Shown here one piece after another: positions 1 to 8,107 of a stretch of DNA of 64,000 nt. The notes beneath the pieces are model-generated. The model searched no databases and was not told where the DNA came from. It saw only the letters and a list, made by a program, of their open reading frames with translations. This DNA is from Mucispirillum schaedleri ASF457 (GTDB lineage: Bacteria; Chrysiogenota; Deferribacteres; Deferribacterales; Mucispirillaceae): assembly GCF_000487995.2 (NCBI RefSeq), contig NZ_CP097562.1, forward strand, positions 741,001 through 805,000, given 5' to 3'. Position 1 is the stretch's first letter. Each line of letters starts with the position of its first letter. A program made the position numbers and the translations under genes.

Positions 1-381
1 TATAGATAGTAAAATTACATCTTTACCTGCAACTAAATAAACTATTACTAATACTGCATAACTTACATAAGACATGGGTGGTGTTTGAAAAGTATGCAGC
101 ATATAAAACCCTGCTCCAAAAGCAGCAAGCAGAACACCTAAAAGCATCAGCTCATTTTTTACATTAAAACTTTCTTCCTGCTTTTTTTCATGTATAACAA
201 CACCTTTTTCTATTTTATCAATAGCCTGCTGCACCTGATATATATTATCAGTATCTATCATTAATGTTTTTGTGGCAAAAACTACTGCTGCATCTTTTAC
301 GCAGGCAAGATTTTTTACACCTTCTTCTATTTTTGCAGCACACATTGGACAGTCTAAATTTTCAAGTGTATACTTTTTCAT
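1..381 (-). CDS. heavy-metal translocating P-type ATPase, N-terminal part (cut by window edge)
   Basis: Only the first ~127 codons lie in the window; the gene continues past base 1. The protein starts MKKYTLENLDCPMCAAKIE, a heavy-metal-associated (HMA) domain with a CxxC metal site (CPMC), followed from about residue 75 by a charged linker and the first membrane segments. The LDCPMCAAKIE form is typical of Zn/Cd/Pb-exporting P1B ATPases (CadA/ZntA group) rather than of Cu pumps with GMTCxxC, but the substrate-defining membrane motif is outside the window. It starts 5 bases after the ArsR gene and is clearly in one operon with it. Expected role: ATP-driven export of toxic divalent metal across the inner membrane. 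Confidence 0.85.
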   Translation of the reverse strand, partial: MKKYTLENLDCPMCAAKIEEGVKNLACVKDAAVVFATKTLMIDTDNIYQVQQAIDKIEKGVVIHEKKQEESFNVKNELMLLGVLLAAFGAGFYMLHTFQTPPMSYVSYAVLVIVYLVAGKDVILLSI

Positions 382-385
382 TTCA

Positions 386-733
386 TTACCTCTTTTCATT
401 TATATGCTCTAATCCCATTAAAAGAATACTTGTAATATGGTTATCATCAAGGCTGTAATATACATTTTTACCTTCCTGCCGTGATTTTACAATACATGTC
501 TGCCTTAAAAACCTAAGCTGCTGTGAAACAGTAGACTGTTTTAATGATAATGCAGCACATATATCATATACACAAAGCTCTACTTCTTTTAAGGCAAACA
601 ATATTTTTATCCTTGTTGTATCTGCAAATACTTTATAAAAAAGTTCCAGTGCTGCAAAAGAATATTCAGAAGGCAGGCTCTGCCTTGCTGTATGCACTGC
701 TTCTGCATCAATAATTTTGCTTTCATCTCTCAT
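386..733 (-). CDS. ArsR/SmtB-family metal-responsive repressor
   Basis: 115 residues with a winged helix-turn-helix: helix-turn-helix region QSTVSQQLRFLRQTCIV and wing SRQEGKNVYYSLDD. The segment KEVELCVYDICAAL matches the ELCVxD metal-sensing box of ArsR-family sensors, with Cys in the expected first position and another Cys four residues on. It is the first gene of an operon with the P-type ATPase, so it most likely represses that operon until Zn, Cd or Pb binds. The start is well placed behind a strong ribosome site (GGAG, about 7 bases upstream). A palindrome in the upstream spacer is the likely operator. The metal identity is inferred, not shown. Confidence 0.88.
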   Translation of the reverse strand: MRDESKIIDAEAVHTARQSLPSEYSFAALELFYKVFADTTRIKILFALKEVELCVYDICAALSLKQSTVSQQLRFLRQTCIVKSRQEGKNVYYSLDDNHITSILLMGLEHINEKR

Positions 734-761
734 AAAAAACTCCTGTATTTATAACATCAAT

Positions 762-783
762 TCATCATATCATTATATGATGA
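762..783. promoter_or_regulatory. palindromic operator candidate for the ArsR repressor
   Basis: Perfect 9-bp inverted repeat TCATCATAT / ATATGATGA with a 4-bp centre, about 30 bases upstream of the arsR start and also upstream of the divergent response regulator gene. ArsR/SmtB proteins bind A+T-rich imperfect palindromes in such positions. The assignment is inferred from position and symmetry. Confidence 0.55.
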
Positions 784-842
784 TATATAACATTAAAAAT
801 AATACTTGTCAAGAAGAAATTTTCAATGTAAATATATTTATT

Positions 843-1538
843 ATGAGTGATAAAATTAATATATTAATCGTCGAAGACGAAATCAAAGTTGCAGAAACAA
901 TTAAGTCCTACTTAGAAAAAGAAGGCTTTAATGCTTCTTTTGCTATTTTAGGCTCAGCAGCGGTGAATATTTTAAATGAAAAAACATTTAATTTGATTAT
1001 CCTTGACTTAATGCTGCCAGATATTTCTGGTGAAGAAATTTGCAAAATGGTTAGAAAAACAAGCGATGTTCCTATTATCGTCCTAACTGCCAAAAGCTCT
1101 GAGGATTCAAAAGTTAATGTTTTAAATACTGGTGCTGATGATTATCTTATTAAGCCAGTTTCTCCAAGGGAGCTGGTAGCAAGAGTAAAAGCAGTGCTGC
1201 GTCGTGCAGGGCTTTTCAGTGAAAATAGTGCTGTGCCTTACAATGACGGTTTATCCATTGATTTTGCTTCAAGGACTGTTAAGAAAAATGATATAGAAAT
1301 TACCTTAACGCCTAATGAGTATAAACTGCTTAAATTTCTTGCCCAGAATGCTGGCAGGTATTTTTCAAGAGAAGATTTAATTGAAGGTGCTATTGGTGCT
1401 AAATATGACGGATATGACAGAGCAGTTGATTCGCACATTAAAAATCTTCGCCAAAAAATTGAAGATAACCCTAAAAGCCCAAAATATATTGTTACTCAAT
1501 ATGGAGTAGGTTATAAATTTGCTGGAACTAAAATATGA
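843..1538 (+). CDS. OmpR/PhoB-type response regulator
   Basis: 231 residues from the ATG at 843. An open frame extends further upstream, but the receiver domain begins at MSDKINILIVEDE, so the earlier codons are not needed. Receiver domain residues 5-118: acidic pair ED at 11-12, phosphoacceptor D55 (LIILDLMLPD) and conserved K104 (LIKPVS). A C-terminal winged-helix DNA-binding domain follows (LTPNEYKLLKFLAQNAG, then VDSHIKNLRQKIE and GVGYKF). Its end overlaps the sensor kinase start (ATGA), so the two are co-translated. No strong ribosome site is visible before 843, which makes the start slightly uncertain. The regulon is not deducible. Confidence 0.92.
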   Translation: MSDKINILIVEDEIKVAETIKSYLEKEGFNASFAILGSAAVNILNEKTFNLIILDLMLPDISGEEICKMVRKTSDVPIIVLTAKSSEDSKVNVLNTGADDYLIKPVSPRELVARVKAVLRRAGLFSENSAVPYNDGLSIDFASRTVKKNDIEITLTPNEYKLLKFLAQNAGRYFSREDLIEGAIGAKYDGYDRAVDSHIKNLRQKIEDNPKSPKYIVTQYGVGYKFAGTKI

Positions 1539-2872
1539 AATTAAGCATTAAAAAGCAGTTTTTATTGCTTTTTCTGCTTGTTACTATTGTTTCGCTCTTT
1601 ATTCTGTCCTTTATGCTTAGGACCAGTATTGACAGCTGTTTCTATGATTATAAATGGGCAGAACAAAGCAAAATATTTGATTTAATCGTATCCCGTCTTG
1701 AAACATTTTATGCTGAACATAAATCATGGGATAGTTTTAATGGCAATGAAATAGGCAATCTGGCAATGAAAGAAGGATGTTATTTTACCTTATATGATAA
1801 CGAAGGTAAATTAATATGGACTTCTGAGCATACTATTGCTGCCAGAAATAATACTTCATCAGTGCATAGATACTGGCGTAATATTTATCCTGTAAATTAT
1901 AAAAATCAAATAAAAGGTAAAGTGTATATTGTCCAGTTTACTGACAGTATTTTTACTCAAAAAGATATTACTTTTAGAGAAAGTGTTCTTACATATATAC
2001 TAATATCATTAATTATTGCATTACTTTTATCTTTACCTTTTATAATGATATTATCATCGCGGTTTTCAAGCCCTATTACATATCTTCAAAAAAAAGCAGA
2101 AAATATGATTAAAGGCGATTTAACTACTAAAATTAAAATATCATCATCTACTACTGAAATAATAAAACTTTCTATATCGCTTGACAGACTGAGAAAATCA
2201 CTTCTTCAGCAGGAAGATTTAAGAAAACAGCTTGCATCAAATATTTCTCATGAGTTAAGAACACCATTAAATGTTATTCAAAACCAGCTAGAAGCAATAA
2301 TTGATGGTATTTTTGAGCCGACAGAAGAAAGGCTTGACGGGCTTTTACAGGAAGTTATCAGGCTTACAAACTTGGTAGGTGAGCTTGAAAAAATCACAAC
2401 AATAGAATCGAATGAGTTTATTCCAGATATTAAAGATGTAAAACTTGCATCTGTTGTTGAAAATGTATGCTCTACTTTTGAAGCAGCATTTCAAAGAAAA
2501 AATATTGATTTAATAACAAAACTGCAAAAAGGAATAATTGTTAAAGCTCAGGAAGATAAACTGATACAGCTTATTATAAATATTGTAAATAATGCTTTAA
2601 AATATACAGAAAGTGGCAGTGTTACAGTAAGCACTTATATGGAAAACGACCATGCAGTATTTGAAGTAAAAGATACTGGCATTGGTTTATCAGAAGAAGA
2701 CAAAATAAAAATCTTTGAAAGATTTTACAGAGTAGAGAAATCTCGTAATAGAAACACTGGTGGTGCAGGACTTGGGCTTGCTATTGTTAAAAATATAGCA
2801 GATGCTCATGGCTGGGAAATAGAAGTAGAAAGTGATGGTAAATCCTGCACTACTTTCAAAATAAATTTTTAA
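1535..2872 (+). CDS. membrane sensor histidine kinase partnered with the upstream response regulator
   Basis: 445 residues. Two membrane segments (about 8-27 and 152-173) bracket a ~120-residue periplasmic sensor region, followed by HAMP, a HisKA domain with an intact H-box (SNISHELRTPLNV, H239) and an HATPase domain with N-box (NIVNNALKY), DTGIG and GGAGLGLAIV motifs. All catalytic motifs look intact. It overlaps the response regulator by 4 bases. Expected role: inner-membrane autokinase phosphorylating D55 of the partner. The signal is unknown; the neighbouring metal-export operon is divergent, but no metal-binding motif is visible in the sensor region. Confidence 0.93.
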   Translation: MKLSIKKQFLLLFLLVTIVSLFILSFMLRTSIDSCFYDYKWAEQSKIFDLIVSRLETFYAEHKSWDSFNGNEIGNLAMKEGCYFTLYDNEGKLIWTSEHTIAARNNTSSVHRYWRNIYPVNYKNQIKGKVYIVQFTDSIFTQKDITFRESVLTYILISLIIALLLSLPFIMILSSRFSSPITYLQKKAENMIKGDLTTKIKISSSTTEIIKLSISLDRLRKSLLQQEDLRKQLASNISHELRTPLNVIQNQLEAIIDGIFEPTEERLDGLLQEVIRLTNLVGELEKITTIESNEFIPDIKDVKLASVVENVCSTFEAAFQRKNIDLITKLQKGIIVKAQEDKLIQLIINIVNNALKYTESGSVTVSTYMENDHAVFEVKDTGIGLSEEDKIKIFERFYRVEKSRNRNTGGAGLGLAIVKNIADAHGWEIEVESDGKSCTTFKINF

Positions 2873-2908
2873 TATTTAGATTTAACCATACTGCAGCATA
2901 TATAATTT

Positions 2909-2938
2909 AGATACTTCGCCTTTTAGGCTCAGTATGAC
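2909..2938 (+). repeat. short copy of the dispersed intergenic repeat (module A)
   Basis: AGATACTTCGCC..AGGCTCAGTATGAC, the 30-bp core shared with copies near 13.8, 14.0-14.4, 22.3, 24.1, 49.9, 52.4 and 60.2 kb. It contains a small GCCT/AGGC hairpin. It sits between two convergent gene ends. Confidence 0.8.
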
Positions 2939-2973
2939 AATTTAGGGACAAAAAATGAATTTACTAAAAAAAT

Positions 2974-3002
2974 AAGGGAAAAGTCAAATAACCTTTTCCC
3001 TT
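2974..3002. terminator. bidirectional intrinsic terminator (kinase / htpG)
   Basis: Perfect 10-bp stem AAGGGAAAAG / CTTTTCCCTT with a 9-base loop. A U-run follows on either strand, so it can end both the rightward kinase operon and the leftward htpG transcript. Confidence 0.88.
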
Positions 3003-3009
3003 TTTATTA

Positions 3010-4905
3010 TTATTCTAAACCTTTTATCATTAAAGATGCTACTCTTTTTGCAAAAAGTCCTGCATCTACTGGTTTTGCACCTTCTAATATTAAGGCTTCA
3101 TCATAAAGCAAATCTACATACTCTTTTAATACTGGGTTTTCTTTATCTGCATTAAACACTTCATTTAATTTAATAAATAATGGGTGTTCTGCATTTATTT
3201 CCATAGTGCGTTTTGCTGCCATATAAGACTGCCCCATAGCTTTCATAATCTGCTCTATGTGTGGGTCAAAATCTGTTTCGCCGCGAACAAGGCATACTGG
3301 GCTGTCTGTAAGCCTGCTTGAAAGGCGGACATCTGCAACTTTATCTTTTAACTGCTCTTTAATAAAGCCTAAAATAGAGCTTAATTCTTCAGTTTTCTTT
3401 TCTTTTGCAGCTTTTTCTTCATCAGTTAAGTTCATATCGCCTTTTACTACTGATTTAAACTGTTTGCCTTTATATTCATTAAGAGCAGATATTACAATAT
3501 CATCTATATCATCAGTTAATATAAGCACTTCATAGCCTTTATTAGTTAAGCCTTCCATATATGGACTTGCCATAGCTTCTGCTCTGCTTGCTGATAATAT
3601 ATAATAAATATCGTTCTGCCCTTCTTTCATACGGCTGATATATTCTGCAAAAGTTGTATATTTTCCGTCTTCTGTGGCAGTTGATTCTGCAAGAACTAAA
3701 TCAGCAATATTCTCTTTTTTATCATATTCAAAATGCAGACCTTCTTTTAATATTCTGCCAAATTCTTTATAAAATGAAACATACAAATCATATTTTTTAT
3801 TTTTCATATCACTTAAAGCATCAAGCACTCTTTTAGTGATATTTTTACGCATAACTTCAATAAGTTTATTGTTCTGCAGAATTTCCCTTGAAATATTAAG
3901 CGGTAAATCATTTGATTCAACAACACCTTTTACAAACCTTAAATAAGGCGGGAAAAGTTCTTCACAGTGTTCCATAATCTGCACTCTTTTTACATAGAGC
4001 GTAGGTCCTGATTTATATTCTTTATATATAATATCAAAAGGTTTCATTTTTGGTATATATAAAAGCCCTGCAAATTCATGAGTGCCTTCCACTTTAAAAT
4101 GAATTGTTTTTAAAGGGTCAGAATAATCATGAGTTATATGTTTATAAAAATCATTATATTCTTCTTCTGTAATTTCTGATTTATTTCTTAACCATATAGC
4201 TTTGCGGGAGTTTAAAACTTCTTCTTTTATCTCTTTTTCTTCACTTGGTTTGCCTTCTTCATCTTTTTTAGGTCTTTCAATATCCATAACTACTGGATGT
4301 TCTATATAGTCAGAATATTTTGAGACTAAATCTCTTAATGTCCACTCATCAAGATATTTTTTATCATCTTCTTTTAAATGAAGAATAATATCTGTGCCGC
4401 GGTTTGCTCTAACAGCTTCGCCTATTTCAAAAGTGCCAGCTGCCTGACTTTCCCATTTAACACCTTTTTCCTGCCCTGCTTTTCTTGTAATAACAGTAAC
4501 TTTATCTGCTACCATAAATGCAGAATAGAAACCAACACCAAACTGACCTATCAGCTCCACTGCATCTTTGGCATTTTTTTCTTCTAACATTTTCATAAAT
4601 TCTTTTGTGCCGCTGTTTGCAATAGTGCCAAGTGTATTAATTACTTCATCGTAATTCATACCTATACCGTTATCTGATACAGTAAGTGTGCCAGCACTTT
4701 TATTTGGTGTAAGTTTGATTTTCCAGTCAGTATCGTTTTCATATTTGCTTTGGTCCAGCAAACCTTCATAACGGATTTTATCTACTGCATCGCTTGCATT
4801 AGATATAAGCTCTCTTAAAAAAATATCCTTATTAGAGTAAAGGGAATGGATAACAATATCTAATAATTTAGATACTTCTGTTTTAAACTCCATAGTTTGT
4901 GACAT
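3010..4905 (-). CDS. htpG: molecular chaperone HtpG (Hsp90 family)
   Basis: 631 residues, the usual bacterial Hsp90 length. N-terminal GHKL ATPase: FLRELISNASDAVDKIRY (N-box), DNGIGM, and lid/glycine motif GQFGVGFYSAFMV. The middle domain includes the catalytic-loop segment NISREILQNN, followed by the C-terminal dimerisation domain. It lacks the eukaryotic MEEVD tail, as expected for a bacterial protein. It is monocistronic: terminator immediately downstream and a CIRCE operator upstream, so it is probably under HrcA heat-shock repression. Role: ATP-driven folding and maturation of client proteins in the cytosol. Confidence 0.98.
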   Translation of the reverse strand: MSQTMEFKTEVSKLLDIVIHSLYSNKDIFLRELISNASDAVDKIRYEGLLDQSKYENDTDWKIKLTPNKSAGTLTVSDNGIGMNYDEVINTLGTIANSGTKEFMKMLEEKNAKDAVELIGQFGVGFYSAFMVADKVTVITRKAGQEKGVKWESQAAGTFEIGEAVRANRGTDIILHLKEDDKKYLDEWTLRDLVSKYSDYIEHPVVMDIERPKKDEEGKPSEEKEIKEEVLNSRKAIWLRNKSEITEEEYNDFYKHITHDYSDPLKTIHFKVEGTHEFAGLLYIPKMKPFDIIYKEYKSGPTLYVKRVQIMEHCEELFPPYLRFVKGVVESNDLPLNISREILQNNKLIEVMRKNITKRVLDALSDMKNKKYDLYVSFYKEFGRILKEGLHFEYDKKENIADLVLAESTATEDGKYTTFAEYISRMKEGQNDIYYILSASRAEAMASPYMEGLTNKGYEVLILTDDIDDIVISALNEYKGKQFKSVVKGDMNLTDEEKAAKEKKTEELSSILGFIKEQLKDKVADVRLSSRLTDSPVCLVRGETDFDPHIEQIMKAMGQSYMAAKRTMEINAEHPLFIKLNEVFNADKENPVLKEYVDLLYDEALILEGAKPVDAGLFAKRVASLMIKGLE

Positions 4906-4941
4906 AAATATATCTCCTAAATTAAAATAATTTTAAAATTA

Positions 4942-4968
4942 TTAGCACTCATAACTAATGAGTGCCAA
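4942..4968. promoter_or_regulatory. CIRCE element (HrcA operator) upstream of htpG
   Basis: TTAGCACTC - 9 bases - GAGTGCCAA. The established CIRCE consensus is TTAGCACTC-N9-GAGTGCTAA, so 17 of 18 arm positions match and the spacer is exactly 9. It lies about 40 bases upstream of the htpG start. HrcA itself is not encoded in this window. The rest of the spacer up to the next gene (4969-5176) shows nothing further that I can identify. Confidence 0.92.
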
Positions 4969-5176
4969 AGATAATGTAATAAGTATAAGCCATATTGTCA
5001 AGAGATTAAAATTAAATAATCATAATTTATTGTGATATATTATGATGATATACATAACAAACACATAGTATTCTACGCATAATAATATATTAACACAGAT
5101 AAAAATATATAATTCTTGATTTATATACCTTTATTATGGTAAATTATGACTTTAATTATTTTATTTTGAGGATATT

Positions 5177-6031
5177 ATGAAACAGTTTATAATAGTCATA
5201 TCTATAATATTATTTCTTATCACAGGCTGCCAGAAAGAAAAAGTAAATGTTATGGCTGTGCCTATTCAGGCAGAAGATTTTTATGACTTACAGAATAAAA
5301 TAAATATAGTATGTGCCCAGATTAATTCAACTGTATGCTCTTATATTAAAGGTCCAATATCTGTTTATTTACCAGAAGCCTTATCTCAAGGGTATATTCT
5401 ATCAGGTGATGAGGCTGTATTGGCAGAAAGTTTGTATAAAAGACTAAACGGCAAAACTCCAGAACAGATTATTGCAGAATATAAAAAAATATTAAAAAAT
5501 AAGCTTGATGAAGATATGGAGCGTGATAGAAATATTACAAAAATGCTTAACAATATAGAAAAAACATTTAAAAATACAAAAGAATATGCAAATGACATTA
5601 TTATAAAAGATATTAATACTAATATTGGTAATGATAATATTATACAAATTTCTTTCACTCTGGAAAACAAAACACCTTTTAATATTTTACAGTTTTCTGG
5701 TGAAACAGAATTTTTTACTGGTATGGATACTTTTCTTGTCCGCTCAAAAGCTTTCTCTAAAAAAATAGAGCCATATATTCCATCAGGCAGTAATGCACGA
5801 GTTAATGTTATTATCAGCTCTATTAATGATAATGATGTAACTTTAATCCGTGCTGCAAAGGATTTAACTACAAAAGTTATTGTAACAAGTCTGCATACTG
5901 ATTCTAAAGATAATCAAACATCAGCAGTAGTGCTTTCTCTGCCTTATTCTTATTTTCATTTAAGGCAGATGATAGAAGAAAGAGAAAATATATATAATGC
6001 TACACTTAAAAAAATAAATAATATTTATTAG
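5177..6031 (+). CDS. predicted lipoprotein of unknown function
   Basis: 284 residues with a lipoprotein signal: MKQFIIVISIILFLITGC, lipobox LITG|C at residue 18. The remainder is a mixed alpha/beta periplasmic domain: a charged helical stretch near residues 95-140, followed by a beta-rich part (IQISFTLENKTPFNILQFSGE) resembling an immunoglobulin-like or FxLD-type fold. That is a visual impression only, and no family is recognised. GAGG precedes the ATG. It ends 9 bases before the M3 peptidase gene, so the two are probably co-transcribed, which places a membrane-anchored protein next to a peptidase without proving a functional link. Confidence 0.75.
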   Translation: MKQFIIVISIILFLITGCQKEKVNVMAVPIQAEDFYDLQNKINIVCAQINSTVCSYIKGPISVYLPEALSQGYILSGDEAVLAESLYKRLNGKTPEQIIAEYKKILKNKLDEDMERDRNITKMLNNIEKTFKNTKEYANDIIIKDINTNIGNDNIIQISFTLENKTPFNILQFSGETEFFTGMDTFLVRSKAFSKKIEPYIPSGSNARVNVIISSINDNDVTLIRAAKDLTTKVIVTSLHTDSKDNQTSAVVLSLPYSYFHLRQMIEERENIYNATLKKINNIY

Positions 6032-6040
6032 GAGAAAAAT

Positions 6041-7987
6041 ATGTTTATAGATTTTCCATTAGACTGTATAAAAAATTCGTATGAAAATGTTACTGAAATA
6101 ATTAAAAGCAACAAGGAAGAAATTGCAAGACTTTTAAAAATAGAAAATAAAACATATCTTAACTTTATGCGTCCACTTATGGAGCTTGAATGCCGACTTA
6201 ATGACTATTTTACACCTGTTGCACACTTAAACTCGGTATGCGACAGCCCAGAAACAAGAGAAGCTTTTTCTATATGTTTAGAGCCATTAAGTATTTATTC
6301 TTCAGAATTAAGCCAGAATAAAGCAATATATGAAGCTGTAAAAGAAATAAGCACTCAGCATGATTTAACAAGTGAGCAGAAAAAAGTAATTAAAGACAGC
6401 CTGCAATCATTTAAATTAGGCGGTGTTTATCTAGAAGATAATAAAAAGAAAAGATTAATAGAAATAAATACAAGACTTTCAGAGCTTTCTGACAGTTTTA
6501 ATAAAAATCTTCTTGATGCAACTAATGCTTTTGAAATCATATTAAAAGATGATACTCATATAAAAGATATGCCAGAAAGTGACAAAATGGCAGCAAAAGT
6601 GCAGCAGGGATACAGGTTTACACTGCAGGCACCATCTTATATAGCATTTATGACATACTGCAAAGACAGAGAGTTAAGGGAAGAAGTATATAAAGCATAT
6701 ATGACAAGGGCAGAAAATAACAGCCCTGTAATAGAAGAAATATTAAAACTGAAACATGAAAAAGCTAATATGCTAGGCTATAAAAATTACAGAGAAATGC
6801 GTAATGAAACTATGAGCTGCCCAAGTGCAGATGAGGCACTTGCATTTTTAAGAAATTTAAGCAAAAAAGGCAAAAAAATGGCTGAAAAAGAGTTGAAAGA
6901 CTTATCTGACTTTGCAAAAAATAAAGGAATAGATAAAATTGAAAGCTATGATACAGCTTATCTTTCAAATATGCTTAAAAAAGAAGCACTTGGCTTTGAT
7001 AGTGAGCTTTTCAGACCATTTTTTGAAAAAGAAAATGTTGTGCATGGGCTTTTCCTTTTTATGCAGAAACTTTTTAATATTAATTTTCAGGAAGTGCATG
7101 ATATAAAACTATGGCACAAAACAGCTAAATGTTTTAATCTGCTTGATAATAATAATACTCCATTTGCAAGGCTTTATATAGATTTAGAAGCAAGACCTGA
7201 AAAAAGGGGTGGTGCATGGATGAATAACTGGCATACAGGCAGGCTTGATGATAAAAATAATATTCACCTTCCAGATGCTTTTATTGTGGCAAATTTTCCA
7301 CCGTCAAAAGAAGGTCAGCCTTCCCTTTTACGCCATGATGATGTGCACACACTTTTTCATGAAGCAGGCCATGCAATACATCACCTTTTCTCAAAATGCA
7401 AAGAAAGTGATGTTTCAGGTATTAATGGAGTAGAATGGGATGCAGTAGAATTTCCATCTCAGTTTTTAGAAAACTTTGCCTATGAAGAAAAAGTATTAAA
7501 ATTATTTGCCCGCCATTATGAAACTGGTGAAATGATACCTGATGAATTAATTAAAAAATTAATAGATAATAAAAACTTCCAGTCTGGTATGTTTTTAGTC
7601 CGCCAGCTTGAATTTGGTATATTTGACTTATCTATATATGACAATGCTTATACTTATGAGCAGGTGCATAATATTATACTTGAAACAAGAAAAGAAACTG
7701 CTGTGATTACTCCACCTGATTATGTAATATTTGAAAACGGCTTTGGTCATATTTTTGGCGGTGGATATTCTGCAGGGTATTACAGTTATAAATGGGCAGA
7801 GATGCTTTCTGCTGATGCTTATATTGCTTTTAGCGAAAAAGGTGTTTTTGATGAAAAAATTGCCGGAAGTTTTAAAGAAAACATATTAGAAAAAGGCGGC
7901 TCAGATACTATGCAGCAGCTTTTTATAAACTTTATGGGAAGAAGCCCTAGTGAAGAAAAACTTTTACAGCTTATGGGTATGAAATAA
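6041..7987 (+). CDS. M3-family zinc metallopeptidase (oligopeptidase A / PrlC type)
   Basis: 648 residues, in the usual 600-700 range of M3 peptidases. The zinc site is HEAGH at residues 440-444 (TLFHEAGHAIHHLF), with the expected downstream glutamate region GVEWDAVEFPSQFLENF. The C-terminal FGHIFGGGYSAGYYSYKWAEMLSADAY segment is the substrate-binding signature of thimet/oligopeptidase A enzymes. No signal peptide, so cytoplasmic. Role: cleavage of short peptides, including degraded signal peptides. A ribosome site (GGAG) precedes the ATG and the gene lies close behind the lipoprotein gene. Confidence 0.95.
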   Translation: MFIDFPLDCIKNSYENVTEIIKSNKEEIARLLKIENKTYLNFMRPLMELECRLNDYFTPVAHLNSVCDSPETREAFSICLEPLSIYSSELSQNKAIYEAVKEISTQHDLTSEQKKVIKDSLQSFKLGGVYLEDNKKKRLIEINTRLSELSDSFNKNLLDATNAFEIILKDDTHIKDMPESDKMAAKVQQGYRFTLQAPSYIAFMTYCKDRELREEVYKAYMTRAENNSPVIEEILKLKHEKANMLGYKNYREMRNETMSCPSADEALAFLRNLSKKGKKMAEKELKDLSDFAKNKGIDKIESYDTAYLSNMLKKEALGFDSELFRPFFEKENVVHGLFLFMQKLFNINFQEVHDIKLWHKTAKCFNLLDNNNTPFARLYIDLEARPEKRGGAWMNNWHTGRLDDKNNIHLPDAFIVANFPPSKEGQPSLLRHDDVHTLFHEAGHAIHHLFSKCKESDVSGINGVEWDAVEFPSQFLENFAYEEKVLKLFARHYETGEMIPDELIKKLIDNKNFQSGMFLVRQLEFGIFDLSIYDNAYTYEQVHNIILETRKETAVITPPDYVIFENGFGHIFGGGYSAGYYSYKWAEMLSADAYIAFSEKGVFDEKIAGSFKENILEKGGSDTMQQLFINFMGRSPSEEKLLQLMGMK

Positions 7988-8048
7988 CTACACACAACAC
8001 ATACTGCTGCATATATATATCATAATATATTATAAAGCATAATTTAAG

Positions 8049-8081
8049 CTGCAGGAATATATTTGCAAAATATTACTGCAG
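8049..8081 (+). terminator. possible terminator after the M3 peptidase gene
   Basis: CTGCAG repeated as inverted arms (8049-8054 and 8076-8081) with partial pairing of the A+T-rich interior, followed by TTTATATATATTTT. It lies just ahead of the AddB-like gene. The stem is imperfect, so this is tentative. Confidence 0.4.
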
Positions 8082-8107
8082 TTTATATATATTTTAAAGG
8101 ATAAACC

